From Blastococcus saxobsidens (GTDB lineage Bacteria > Actinomycetota > Actinomycetes > Mycobacteriales > Geodermatophilaceae): a DNA stretch of 64,000 nt. Of the stretch, positions 17,898 to 26,898 are shown piece after piece. Within the stretch, counting starts at the first letter, position 1. Each line of letters opens with the position of its first letter. The stretch spans positions 1 through 64,000 of the forward strand of contig NZ_JAAGWG010000006.1 in NCBI RefSeq assembly GCF_010682065.1. Direction: 5' to 3'. The translations under genes were made by a program, and so were the position numbers. The notes under the pieces are model-generated. The model ran no database searches. It had not been told where the DNA came from and saw only the letters and a program-made list of their open reading frames with translations.

Positions 17898-19530
17898 CGC
17901 TCCCCCAGGTAGCGGTGCACCAGGGTGACCGCCATCGCGCCCTCACCGACCGCCGAGGCGACCCGCTTCACCGACTCCGCGCGCACGTCGCCGGCGACGA
18001 AGACGCCCGGCACGCTGGACTCCAGGTACCAGGGGTCCCGGTCCAGCGCCCACCCGGGCGGACGCCGACCGTCGTCGACCAGCCCGGGCCCGGTGGGGAT
18101 GAACCCCCGCCGGTCCCGGACGACCACCCCGTCCAGCCAGTGCGTGCGGGGCTCACCGCCGATGAACACGAAGAGGTGGCCGGCGTCGTAGGTGGTCCGC
18201 TCGCCGGTCCGGGCGTCCTGCAGCGTCACCTGCTCGAGGTGGTCCTCGCCGTGCGCCTCGGCGACGGTGGTGCAGGTGTGCACGTGGACGTTCTCGATCG
18301 CGGCCAGCTGCTCGATCAGGTAGTGCGACATCGACGCCTCCAGCGCCGGCCCGCGCACGAGCAGGTGGACCGAGCTCGCGTAGCGGGCGAAGAACACCGC
18401 CGCCTGCCCCGCCGAGTTCGCGCCCCCGACGATGAACACCTCCGTGCCCGCGCAGGCCGCCGCCTCGGTCATGGCCGAGCCGTAGTACACGCCCTTGCCG
18501 GTGAGGGCGTCGGCGCCGGGCACGCCGAGGCTCCGGTACGACACGCCGGTGGCCAGGACGACGGCGTGGGCTGCGATGGTGCTGCCGTCGTCGAACCGCA
18601 CGACCCGCTTGGGCCCGTGGGCCTCCAGCGCGACGCAGTCACGGGTCAGCAGCAGCTCGGCGCCGAACTTGCGCGCCTGGCGCCACCCGAGACACCGTTG
18701 GGGAAGCCGAGGTAGTTCTCGATCCGGCTGCTCTGACCGGCCTGCCCGCCGGTCGCCTCGCGCTCGACCAGCACGGTCCGCAGCCCCTCCGACGCGCCGT
18801 AGACGGCGGCACCGAGCCCGGCCGGCCCACCGCCCACGACCACCAGGTCGTAGAAGTCCGCCTCGGGCGCGGTGCTCAGCCCGACGACGGCGGCGAGCTC
18901 GCTCTCGGTGGGCGCCTTCAGCACGACGCCCTCCGGGGTGACGATCACCGGGACGTCGTCCGGGCCGGCGCCGGCGGCCTCCAGCAGGCGCTGGCCCTCA
19001 GGCTCGTCCACGCTGTACCAGCGGTAGGGCACGGCGTTGCGGGCGAGCAGGTCCCGGGCGCGGAACGACGGCGCCGACCACCGGTGCCCGACCAGTCGGA
19101 CGTCCGCCACCACCGCATCGGGGCTGTCCCGCCAGGTCTGGATCATCTGGTCGAGGACCGGGTAGAGCTTCTCCTCGGGCGGGTCCCAGGGCTTGAGCAG
19201 GTAGGAGTCGACGTCGACCAGGTTGATCGCCTGGATGGCGGCGTCGGTGTCGGCGTAGGCGGTCAGGAGTGCCCGCCGGGCCCGCGGGAACAGGTCCATG
19301 GCCTGCTCGAGGAACTCGATGCCGTTCATCTCCGGCATCCGGTAGTCGGCCAGGAGCACCGCGACGGTGTCGCCGCGCAGCTTCAGCTCCCGCAACGCCT
19401 CCATCGCCTCGCGTCCCGACGACGCGCGCAGCACGCGGAAGTCCTCGCCGTACTTCCGCCGGAGGTCGCGCGCGACGGCGCGGGAGACCCCGGGGTCGTC
19501 GTCGACGCTGAGGAGAACCGGTTTGCCCAT
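17894..19530 (-). pseudogene. fused response regulator/thioredoxin-reductase-like FAD protein, frameshifted
   Basis: Two adjacent frames encode one protein. The 5' part (19530 to about 18690) holds a receiver domain with phospho-Asp62 (LLADYRMPEMNG), a thioredoxin/glutaredoxin-like middle (about 135-215) and the FAD-binding VVVGGGPAGLGAA and GGQAGQSSRIENYLGFP. It then runs into a stop near 18646. The 3' part continues in another frame from QARKFGAE (about 18680) through the NADPH-binding GGANSAGQAA and the FAD motif VFVAGDVRAESVKR to the stop at 17894. About 22 bases appear missing at the break compared with the family. The CATCDG redox motif of true thioredoxin reductases is replaced by GVYYGSAM. 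ATG 19530 follows GGGAG. This is either a real inactivation or an assembly error. Confidence 0.8.
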
Positions 19531-19745
19531 CCTGACTCCCATCGGCGGCCGCGCTCCGCCCGCGTCGGGAACGGGTACGCGCGGACGGCGCCGCGAGCCG
19601 TTGTCGCGCTGCTCTCGTGCTGCCGCCCACGACGCTAGTCGGCCACGGCCCCCCGGCACAGCCGGTCACGAGAGCTACGGGCACTGGACGGCGTCCGTAG
19701 CGTTGTCCCGTCCCCGGAGCACGTCGTCCGTCCAGGAGGCCGGCC

Positions 19746-20090
19746 ATGTCAGCACCTGCCATCGAGCCTGCGGTGCCGCCCAGCGGGAGCGGTTGCGTCG
19801 AGTGCGAGAGCGACGGGGGCTGGTGGTTCCACCTCCGCCGGTGCGCGCAGTGCGGCCACATCGACTGCTGCGACTCCTCGCCGAGCCGGCACGCCCGCGC
19901 GCACGCGGCCTCCGCCGGCCACCCGGTCGTCCGCAGTTTCGAACCGGGTGAGGAGTGGTTCTGGGACTTCGACGCCGACCGGCCGGTGGCCGGCGCCCCG
20001 CTGGCCCCGCCGCAGCACCGCCCCCTCGACCAGCCCGCACCCGGGCCGCGCGGTCGCGTGCCCGACGACTGGACCGCCCGCCTGCACTGA
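19746..20090 (+). CDS. UBP-type zinc finger domain protein
   Basis: 114-residue protein whose N-terminal 60 residues are a bacterial ZnF-UBP domain. Candidate zinc ligands are C17, C20, C33, C36, C41, C42, H38, H49, H53 and H59, in the arrangement CVEC...CAQCGHIDCCDSS...H...H. In eukaryotes this fold binds the free C-terminal tail of ubiquitin. In bacteria its ligand is not known to me. The rest is Pro-rich and probably disordered apart from an aromatic WFWDFD patch. ATG 19746 follows AGGAGG. It is divergent from the response-regulator/FAD-reductase gene with 215 bases between them, and I believe this neighbourhood recurs in other genomes. Confidence 0.85.
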   Translation: MSAPAIEPAVPPSGSGCVECESDGGWWFHLRRCAQCGHIDCCDSSPSRHARAHAASAGHPVVRSFEPGEEWFWDFDADRPVAGAPLAPPQHRPLDQPAPGPRGRVPDDWTARLH

Positions 20091-20240
20091 GCGGGACACC
20101 CAGCACCCGTCGCCCCACGCCCGGCCCGCGGTGACTCGGAGGCCGCTGTTCCGCGCCGGCTCCGGTGGCTTGTTGCCGGCAGCGTGGTGGGCCCGAGCTG
20201 ACCTCGAGCCGTCCCTGGCCTACCGTGGCAGGGGAGCCCG

Positions 20241-21266
20241 GTGCACGCCGGGATCGAGCACACGGCGGGGGCGCGAGTGAACTGGACGACTGCGGGCGGG
20301 GTGGGTCACCCCCCGGCCGGGGGCTTCCCGCACGACGCCCTCCTCCACGACTCGGTCGACGAGCTCGTCGGCACCGTGCTGCCGTTCGTGCGCGACGGGC
20401 TGGACGCCGGTGACGCCGCGATCCTGGCCGTGCAGCCCGACGCCTCGGCGCTGCTGCGCGACGCCCTCGGCGACGACCCGCGGCTCGTCGTCCTGGACCA
20501 GGACCGGGTGTACGGGCCACGGACGCCCGCGGCCATCAGCTCGCTGCGCCGGCTGGCCAGGGAGCACGCACCGGGCGCCGGCCGCCGGGTCCGTGTCGTC
20601 GGCGAGATCGACTTCGGGCCGACCGCGCGCGACTGGCTGGAGTGGGAGCGCTACGAGTCGGTGATCAACGAGGCGCTGCGCGGCTGGGACCTGTGGGGGG
20701 TGTGCCTGTACGACACCTCGCGCCTCCCGGACCCCGTGCTGGAGTCCGCGCGCCGCACGCACGGCCAGCTGGTCAGCCCCACGCAGCGGACGCCCAACCC
20801 CGACTACACCGACCCCGCGACGTTCCTGCGCTCGCTGCCGATCCCCGACGAACCGCTGGAGCGCACCGCTCCCCGGCTCGAAGCGGGCGACGTCCGCGAC
20901 TTCATCGGGCTCCGGCACGCCGTCGCCGCCGAGCTCGCCGGGCTCCAGGCGCCCGCCGACCTGATCGAGGACTTCCTGCTCGCCGTCGACGAGATGACCT
21001 CGAACGCGGTGCGGCACGGCCTGCCACCGGTCAGCCTGCGGCTGTGGACCGCGCCGGACCGCGTCGTCTGCACCATCACCGACGGCGGCCCCGGCTGGGA
21101 CGACCCGTTCGCCGGGTACGGCCCGGCGCACGGGGAGGACCTCTCCCGGGGCGGCATGGGGCTGTGGCTGGCCCGGCAGCTGTGCGACCACGTCGACATC
21201 ACCGGCGGCGAGCACCACCCCGGCACCGGCACGATCAGCGTGCGCCTGACCACGCGCCTGCCCTGA
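20241..21266 (+). CDS. MEDS sensor domain / anti-sigma-type HATPase protein
   Basis: 341-residue two-domain regulator. Residues 30-195 resemble the MEDS (methanogen/methylotroph DcmR sensory) domain, with HDSVDELVGTVLPFVRDGL. Residues 215-341 are a GHKL ATPase of the RsbW/SpoIIAB kind, with N-box DEMTSNAVRHG, ITDGGPGW and GGMGLWLARQL. Such proteins phosphorylate or sequester STAS antagonists or sigma factors. GTG 20241 has GGGGAG upstream; GTG 20277 is an alternative. No sigma factor is adjacent; STAS proteins are encoded at 4.4 and 48.2 kb. A role in stress partner-switching is inference. Confidence 0.82.
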   Translation: MHAGIEHTAGARVNWTTAGGVGHPPAGGFPHDALLHDSVDELVGTVLPFVRDGLDAGDAAILAVQPDASALLRDALGDDPRLVVLDQDRVYGPRTPAAISSLRRLAREHAPGAGRRVRVVGEIDFGPTARDWLEWERYESVINEALRGWDLWGVCLYDTSRLPDPVLESARRTHGQLVSPTQRTPNPDYTDPATFLRSLPIPDEPLERTAPRLEAGDVRDFIGLRHAVAAELAGLQAPADLIEDFLLAVDEMTSNAVRHGLPPVSLRLWTAPDRVVCTITDGGPGWDDPFAGYGPAHGEDLSRGGMGLWLARQLCDHVDITGGEHHPGTGTISVRLTTRLP

Positions 21267-21279
21267 CCGGCGCGGGTCC

Positions 21280-21666
21280 TCAGCCGAACAGGTCGCCGAG
21301 GAAGGACTCATTCTTCTTCCGCTTGTAGCCGCCGGAGGAGTGCGAGCTGTGCGAGCTGTGCGAGGACCCCTGCACCTGGCGCAGCACCTCGCCGACGAGC
21401 CCGCCGAGCCCGGCCGCCGACGTCCCGCCCTGCGGAGCGCCGGAGTGCTCGCGCCCGTGCTCCCCGCGCCCGGCCGACGGCGGCGCCGCGGGCGGCCGGC
21501 GGTCGGCGGCGTCCTCGCCGTGCCAGGCGTTCTCGGCGTCGATCAGCCGGTCGAGCTCGCCCCGGTCGAGGAAGATGCCGCGGCACTCGGTGCACTGGTC
21601 GACGTGCACCCCGTTGCGCTCGTAGGTCCGCATGGTCCCGTGACACTTCGGGCAGGTCAGCTCCAT
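21280..21666 (-). CDS. TFIIB-type zinc ribbon protein
   Basis: 128-residue protein with a zf-TFIIB zinc ribbon in residues 1-45 (CPKCHGTM...DQCTECRGIFLDRGEL), giving four zinc cysteines. The centre is Pro/Gly/Ala-rich and the C-terminus has a Ser/His repeat (three SSH units) before a Lys-rich KRKKNESFLGDLFG tail. Family members are widespread and of unknown function, possibly nucleic-acid or protein binding. ATG 21666 was chosen because the conserved start MELTCPKC begins there; the frame is open further upstream and no strong ribosome site is visible. Its 3' end is convergent with the MEDS-HATPase gene. Confidence 0.82.
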   Translation of the reverse strand: MELTCPKCHGTMRTYERNGVHVDQCTECRGIFLDRGELDRLIDAENAWHGEDAADRRPPAAPPSAGRGEHGREHSGAPQGGTSAAGLGGLVGEVLRQVQGSSHSSHSSHSSGGYKRKKNESFLGDLFG

Positions 21667-21874
21667 GCCCGCGCAACGGGTCGACCGAGGAGGGAGTTCC
21701 CGTCCACCCCGGGGGGCGGCCCATTCCACCCAGTGGTGACCGCCGTCTCCCCCCGCACCCCCCGACGGCGATACTGGCTCAGGTCAGCCGGCGATCGATG
21801 GGAGCAACTGGTGGATCGGACCCGCATGCGCGACGGGGTGGCACCCCCGGTGACCCCCGCCCAGGAGGCCTGAC

Positions 21875-22681
21875 GTGGACAAGGTCGTCCCCTCCTCCCG
21901 GGAGGCCGTCGCCGACATCGCGCCCGGCTCGGTGCTCGCCGTCGGCGGATTCGGGCTCTGCGGCGTGCCCTTCTCGCTCATCGACGCGCTGCTCGAGCAG
22001 GGCGCCGACGGCCTCACCACGATCTCCAACAACTGCGGCGTCGACGACCAGGCGCTGGGCGTGCTGCTCTACGCCGGGCGGATCCGCAAGACGATCAGCT
22101 CCTTCGTCGGCGGCAACAAGGAGCTCGCCCGGCTGTACCTCACCGGTCAGCTGGAGGTCGAGCTCACCCCGCAGGGCACGCTCGCGGAGCGGCTGCGGGC
22201 CGGCGGCACCGGCATCCCGGCGTTCTACACGCCGACCGGCGTCGGCACGCTCGTGGCCGACGGCGGCATCCCGATCCGCTACGACGCCGACGGGAACGTG
22301 GTCGAGACCAGCCGGCCCAAGGAGGTCCGCGAGTTCGGCGGCCAGCAGTTCGTGCTGGAGACCGCGCTGACCGCCGACTTCGGGCTCGTGCACGCCCTCA
22401 AGGGCGACCGGCACGGCAACCTCTACTTCCACGAGTCGGCGCGGAACTTCAACCCGCTGGCCGGCATGGCCGGGCGGATCACCGTCGCCGAGGTCGAGGA
22501 GCTCGTCGAGCCCGGCGAGCTCACCCCCGAGCACGTGCACCTGCCCGGCGTCTTCGTCGACCGCGTCGTGGTCGTCGGGGGCGAGCGCAAGCCGATCGAG
22601 AAGCGCACGACCCGCCGGCGCACCGACGCGGCCCCGGCCGCGGCCGCCGGCGAGGAAGCCACCGAGGGAGCTGCCCGATGA
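21875..22681 (+). CDS. 3-oxoacid CoA-transferase subunit A
   Basis: 268-residue alpha subunit of a family I CoA-transferase. The glycine-rich [14 protein letters not shown] near residues 16-29 and the VGGNKEL segment are typical of ScoA/PcaI-type chains. With the B subunit it transfers CoA from succinyl-CoA to acetoacetate or 3-oxoadipate in the cytosol. GTG 21875 follows AGGAGG. The stop overlaps the B-subunit ATG by four bases. A C-terminal Ala/Arg/Glu-rich extension (about 235-268) is unusual. It lies some 6 kb from the pca cluster, so it could complete the beta-ketoadipate pathway or serve ketone-body metabolism; the sequence does not decide. Confidence 0.88.
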   Translation: MDKVVPSSREAVADIAPGSVLAVGGFGLCGVPFSLIDALLEQGADGLTTISNNCGVDDQALGVLLYAGRIRKTISSFVGGNKELARLYLTGQLEVELTPQGTLAERLRAGGTGIPAFYTPTGVGTLVADGGIPIRYDADGNVVETSRPKEVREFGGQQFVLETALTADFGLVHALKGDRHGNLYFHESARNFNPLAGMAGRITVAEVEELVEPGELTPEHVHLPGVFVDRVVVVGGERKPIEKRTTRRRTDAAPAAAAGEEATEGAAR

Positions 22682-23346
22682 GCCTGACCCGCGACCAGCT
22701 CGCCGCCCGCGTGGCGCTCGAGCTCGAGGACGGCCAGTACGTGAACCTGGGCATCGGCATGCCGACCCTGGTCCCCAACCACGTCCCCGACGGCGTGCAC
22801 GTCGTCCTGCACTCGGAGAACGGCGTCCTGGGCGTCGGGCCCTACCCGCTCGAGGGCGAGGAGGACGCCGACCTGATCAACGCCGGCAAGGAGACCGTCA
22901 CGGTCCTCCCCGGGGCCAGCTACTTCGACTCCGCCGAGTCCTTCGGCATGATCCGCGGCAAGCACCTCGACGTCGCCGTCCTCGGCGCCATGCAGGTCAA
23001 CGTCCGCGGCGACCTGGCCAACTGGCTCATCCCCGGCAAGATGGTCAACGGCATGGGCGGGGCGATGGACCTCGTCCACGGCGCCCGCCGGGTGATCATC
23101 ATGATGGAGCACGTGGCCCGGGACGGGTCGCCGAAGATCGTCCAGGAGTGCACCCTGCCGCTCACCGGCAAGGCCTGCGTCGACCGCATCATCACCGACC
23201 TCGCCGTCATCGACGTCACCGAGGCCGGGTTCGTGCTGCGCGAGACCGCGCCGGGCGTGACCGTGGACGAGGTGGTCGCCGGCACCGGTGCGCCGCTCAC
23301 CGTCGCCGACGACCTCCGCGAGATGCCGCTGCCCGCCGCCGTCTGA
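22678..23346 (+). CDS. 3-oxoacid CoA-transferase subunit B
   Basis: 222-residue beta subunit of the same family I CoA-transferase. The catalytic glutamate is expected in [14 protein letters not shown] near residues 41-54, which is intact. [14 protein letters not shown] near the N-terminus and [12 protein letters not shown] near 121-132 are family signatures. ATG 22678 overlaps the A-subunit stop (ATGA), ensuring coupled synthesis of the two chains. It is followed by a strong bidirectional hairpin and a convergent MFS gene. Substrate is ambiguous between acetoacetate and 3-oxoadipate. Confidence 0.9.
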   Translation: MSLTRDQLAARVALELEDGQYVNLGIGMPTLVPNHVPDGVHVVLHSENGVLGVGPYPLEGEEDADLINAGKETVTVLPGASYFDSAESFGMIRGKHLDVAVLGAMQVNVRGDLANWLIPGKMVNGMGGAMDLVHGARRVIIMMEHVARDGSPKIVQECTLPLTGKACVDRIITDLAVIDVTEAGFVLRETAPGVTVDEVVAGTGAPLTVADDLREMPLPAAV

Positions 23347-23366
23347 ACCGGCCGCCCGGAGCGGGC

Positions 23367-23411
23367 ACCGACGGCCCGGCCGCGCGCGATCGCGGCCGGG
23401 CCGTCGTCGGT
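23367..23411. terminator. bidirectional hairpin between scoB-like and MFS genes
   Basis: Perfect 14-base arms ACGGCCCGGCCGCG (23371-23384) and CGCGGCCGGGCCGT (23391-23404), extendable with ACCG/CGGT outside, between convergent genes. No T-tract on either side. Confidence 0.75.
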
Positions 23412-23417
23412 CCCGGC

Positions 23418-24599
23418 TCAGCCGAGGACGCGCGGCCGGCCGGCGACCACCCCGGCCGCCCCGTGTGCGACCGCGACGGCGACGAGCAGCGCCAGCGGCG
23501 CCGCCCACCCCCCGGTGGCGGAGTACAGGGCGCCGACCGCGAGCGGCGCCACCGCGCCCACGCCGTAGCCGACGAGCTGGGACATCCCCGACAGCCGGCG
23601 GACGACGCCGTCGTCGGCGGACCGGAGGACGACCAGGGCGAACGCGAGCGAGATGCCCGCGCCCTGCGCGACCCCGCCGACCGCCACCCACACCGGCCAC
23701 GCGGCCGGCCAGAGCAGGAGTCCCGCGGGGAGCACTCCCCAGGCCAGCGCCACCACCGCGGCCGGCCCCGACTGCCCGCGCCACCTGCCCAGCAGTGCGG
23801 GGACGACCAGTGCGCCCGGGATGCCCAGTACCTGGAACGCCGAGGCCGCGATCGCGGCGGTGCCCAGGTCGAGCGCGAGGTCCTCGACCAGCAGGCTCGG
23901 CAGCCAGGTGGTGACGGCGTAGTACAGCGCCGACTGCATCGCCAGCACCGCGGTGACCGCCCAGGCCACCGGCGACCGCCACACCGCGGCGGGCACCGCG
24001 GGCGGCGGCGCCGTCGCCCCGGGGACGACGGCGGCGACCTGTCGCGGGAAGACTCCGGCCCAGACCACGGCCGCGACGACCGCCAGCACGGCCCAGACGG
24101 CGAGCGCCGGCTCCCACCCGCCGAGGACGGCGATGGGCGCCGTGAACGCCGCGGTCAGCGCGGCCCCGGCCGCGAGCGCGGCGGTGTAGAGCCCGGTGAC
24201 GGTCCCCGCCCGCGGCCCGAACTCACGCTTGACCACCACCGGCAGGAGCACGTTCCCGACGGTCATCGCCGCCCCGACGAGGAAGGTGCCCGCGAAGAGC
24301 AGCGGCGGGCCGCCGAGGACGCGCAGCACCGTCCCGAGCGCGACCGCCACCATGCCCGCGAGCACCGCCGTCCCGGTGCCGACGCGACGGCCCAGCCAGG
24401 CGCCGGCCGGCGCCAGCGCGGCGAAGCACAGCACCGGCAGGGTGGTCAGCAGCCCGGCCGCCGCCGGCGAGAGATCGAGATCGGCGCGCAGCTGCGGGAG
24501 CACGGGACCGACTGCGGCGATCGCGCCGCGCAGGTTGAGGGCCACGAGGAGCACCGCGGCCAGGCGCAGGGCACCGCCGCGCGCGAGCGGACCGTTCAT
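23418..24599 (-). CDS. CynX/NimT-type MFS transporter
   Basis: 393-residue membrane protein with about twelve hydrophobic helices. The start LNLRGAIAAVGPVLPQLRADLDLS closely fits the CynX/NimT (cyanate or 2-nitroimidazole) MFS subfamily, where the N-R pair in the first helix is conserved. Probable proton-linked importer or exporter of a small anion or drug. Start ATG 24599. No cyanase gene is nearby. It is convergent with the CoA-transferase operon and divergent from a PaaX-type regulator 200 bases away, which could control it. Confidence 0.83.
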   Translation of the reverse strand: MNGPLARGGALRLAAVLLVALNLRGAIAAVGPVLPQLRADLDLSPAAAGLLTTLPVLCFAALAPAGAWLGRRVGTGTAVLAGMVAVALGTVLRVLGGPPLLFAGTFLVGAAMTVGNVLLPVVVKREFGPRAGTVTGLYTAALAAGAALTAAFTAPIAVLGGWEPALAVWAVLAVVAAVVWAGVFPRQVAAVVPGATAPPPAVPAAVWRSPVAWAVTAVLAMQSALYYAVTTWLPSLLVEDLALDLGTAAIAASAFQVLGIPGALVVPALLGRWRGQSGPAAVVALAWGVLPAGLLLWPAAWPVWVAVGGVAQGAGISLAFALVVLRSADDGVVRRLSGMSQLVGYGVGAVAPLAVGALYSATGGWAAPLALLVAVAVAHGAAGVVAGRPRVLG

Positions 24600-24799
24600 C
24601 CGGCCACCACCGATCTCCTCCTCCAGCCCGCCGGCCGAACTGTAGCGACGCCGCCGGCGCGGCCCCGGACCTGGCAGCGGAGCCGGTGGACCGGCAACGG
24701 CGCCGCCGGGGCCACGGCATGATGCCTGCCGGAGGACGACCGCGACCGCGCCGGAACGACACCGGTGGGCGCACGTCCCGGGACCGTTGCGAGGGCGGG

Positions 24800-25627
24800 A
24801 TGGCGGAGCGGGGCACCGGAGCGTCGCCGAAACCGCAGGACCTCCTGTTCGCCCTCGGTGGTGCGCTGGTGCTGGAGCACCTCGACGAGCCGGTGCCGAC
24901 CCGGGTCTTCCTCGAGGTGCTCGGCGGCCTGGGCATCGCTCCGGCGACCACGCGGGCGACCCTGAACCGGCTGACCGGACGGGGCTTCCTCGCCCGCGGC
25001 CAGGAGGGCCGGGTGGTCAGCTACGCCCTCACCGACGCGTCCCGGCGGCTCCTCGAGGACGGCCGGCAGCGGGTCCGGGCCCCCGCCCCCTTCCACCAGG
25101 ACAGCGACGAGTGGACCCTGCTGAGCTTCTCCCTGCCGGAGGCGCACCGGGACGTCCGGCACCGGCTGCGCTCGCGCCTGACCTGGCTCGGGTTCGGCTG
25201 CGTGCGGGACGGCCTGTGGATGGCACCCGGCCTGGTCGAGCTCGACCGGGTGCTGGCCCTTCCCGCGGCCGGCCCGGCCCTGCAGATCGACGGCTTCGCC
25301 GTCCGCCCCGCGCCGGGCACCGACGTCGGACGTCTCGTGCGCCGCGCCTGGGACCTGCCCGCCCTGCGCCGGGAGCACGAGGAGTTCATCGCCCGCTGGG
25401 AGGGCCCGCCGGCCTCCGACGTCGACCCGGTGGCCGCCTACACCCTGCTCGGCGCGCACTGGGTGCGGCTGCTGCGGCAGGACCCGGTCCTCCCGCAGGA
25501 CCACCTCGGCCCGGACTGGCCCGCCGCCCGGTCGGCGGACGTCTACCGGAGCGCCGCCGGCGAGCTGGAGCCCCGCGCGAGGGCGGCGTTCACCGAGCTC
25601 ATGGCCTGGGCCCGGACGCTGCGGTAG
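24800..25627 (+). CDS. PaaX family transcriptional regulator (paralogue 1)
   Basis: 275-residue PaaX-like repressor. Residues 10-75 are a winged helix (RVFLEVLGGLGIAPATTRATLNRLTGRG), the middle carries the family segment WTLLSFSLPE...RHRLRSRLTWLGFG, and the C-terminal domain ends near 270. Founding member PaaX senses phenylacetyl-CoA; many actinobacterial members have unknown effectors. ATG 24800 follows GAGGGCGGG. It is clearly related to the second PaaX protein at 26.9-27.8 kb. The epoxide hydrolase gene starts 52 bases downstream on the same strand. Confidence 0.85.
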   Translation: MAERGTGASPKPQDLLFALGGALVLEHLDEPVPTRVFLEVLGGLGIAPATTRATLNRLTGRGFLARGQEGRVVSYALTDASRRLLEDGRQRVRAPAPFHQDSDEWTLLSFSLPEAHRDVRHRLRSRLTWLGFGCVRDGLWMAPGLVELDRVLALPAAGPALQIDGFAVRPAPGTDVGRLVRRAWDLPALRREHEEFIARWEGPPASDVDPVAAYTLLGAHWVRLLRQDPVLPQDHLGPDWPAARSADVYRSAAGELEPRARAAFTELMAWARTLR

Positions 25628-25679
25628 CGGCTCCGCGACGGGGGCGGCGTCCCCTCGGCGATCTCGCTACGGTGACCCG

Positions 25680-26825
25680 GTGAGCACCTCCGGCGTCGTC
25701 CCCTTCACGATCTCCGTGCCCGACGAGGACGTCGAGGACCTCCGGCGCCGGCTGCGCGCCACCCGCTGGCCGGACCGGTCCACCGTCGGCGACTGGTCGC
25801 AGGGCGTTCCGCTGGAGTACCTCCGGGAGCTCTGCCGGTACTGGGCCGAGGAGTACGACTGGGCGGCCCGGCAGGCCCGGCTCAACGCGGTGGAGCAGTA
25901 CACGACCGACCTCGGTGGGGTCCCGGTCCACTTCCTGCACGCCCGGTCGCCCCGTCCGGACGCCCTGCCGCTGGTGCTCACCCACGGCTGGCCCGGCTCC
26001 GTGGCCGAGTTCTCCGCCGTGCTGGGTCCGCTGACCGACCCGGCCGCGCACGGCGGTGATCCCGGCGACGCGTTCACCGTGGTGGCGCCGTCCCTGCCCG
26101 GCTTCGGCTGGAGCGGGAAGCCGACCGAGCCGGGCTGGGGCATCGCTCGCGTCGCGGACGCCTGGGCCGAGCTGATGTCCCGGCTGGGCCACGAGCGGTT
26201 CGGCGCCCAGGGCGGCGACCTCGGGTCCTTCGTCTCGGCCAACCTGGCCGCCCGGCACCCCGACCGCCTGGTGGGCATCCACCTGAACATGGTGGTCACC
26301 CCGCCGCCGCCCGGGCAGACGGAGTTCACCGAGCGCGAGGAGCGCGCCCGCCGGGCCGAGGAGCGCTTCCGCACCGTCGACTCCGCGTACCACATGCAGC
26401 AGCGCACCCGGCCGCAGACGCTGGCCTACGGCCTGACTGACTCCCCCGCCGCGCAGTGCGCCTGGATCCTGGAGAAGTTCTGGTCGTGGGCCGACTGCGC
26501 CGGCGACCCGGTCGGGACCCTCGGCGCCGACCGGATCCTCGACCACGTGTCCACCTACTGGTTCACCGGCTCGGCCGGCTCCTCGGCGCGGATGTACTGG
26601 GAGATGGCGCAGGACCCGGCGAGCCGGCTGCCGACCGTCGGCGTCCCGACCGGGGTGTCGCTGTTCCCGCACGAGATCATGCAGCCGACGCAGGAGTGGG
26701 CCAGCGCCCAGTACACCGACCTGCGGTTGTGGCGCGAGCACGACCGGGGTGGTCACTTCGCCGCCATGGAGCAGCCCGACCTCCTCGTGCGCGACATCCG
26801 GGAGTTCTTCCGGCCTTTGCGCTGA
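25680..26825 (+). CDS. epoxide hydrolase (EHN type, alpha/beta hydrolase)
   Basis: 381-residue microsomal-type epoxide hydrolase. The N-terminal EHN domain (about 5-105, FTISVPDEDVEDLRRRLRATRWP) is followed by an alpha/beta hydrolase core with the oxyanion HGWPGS near 102-107. The nucleophile Asp is in QGGDLGSF near 178-185 and the late His in HDRGGHFAAMEQP near 355-367. It opens epoxides to vicinal diols. The lid tyrosine region is present (SAYHMQQ). GTG 25680 gives MSTSGVVPF. It is flanked by two PaaX regulators, suggesting induction by an aromatic or terpenoid CoA ester. Full-length and intact. Confidence 0.88.
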   Translation: MSTSGVVPFTISVPDEDVEDLRRRLRATRWPDRSTVGDWSQGVPLEYLRELCRYWAEEYDWAARQARLNAVEQYTTDLGGVPVHFLHARSPRPDALPLVLTHGWPGSVAEFSAVLGPLTDPAAHGGDPGDAFTVVAPSLPGFGWSGKPTEPGWGIARVADAWAELMSRLGHERFGAQGGDLGSFVSANLAARHPDRLVGIHLNMVVTPPPPGQTEFTEREERARRAEERFRTVDSAYHMQQRTRPQTLAYGLTDSPAAQCAWILEKFWSWADCAGDPVGTLGADRILDHVSTYWFTGSAGSSARMYWEMAQDPASRLPTVGVPTGVSLFPHEIMQPTQEWASAQYTDLRLWREHDRGGHFAAMEQPDLLVRDIREFFRPLR

Positions 26826-26858
26826 TCGCCCCGACCGGGACCCGATGGTGGACACCTT

Positions 26859-26890
26859 CGTGACGGGCGTCCGCGCGACGGTGCGTCACG
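26859..26890. terminator. inverted repeat between epoxide hydrolase and paaX paralogue 2
   Basis: CGTGACG (26859-26865) and CGTCACG (26884-26890), 18 bases apart, between convergent genes. A weak terminator candidate. Confidence 0.35.
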
Positions 26891-26898
26891 ACGCCGGT

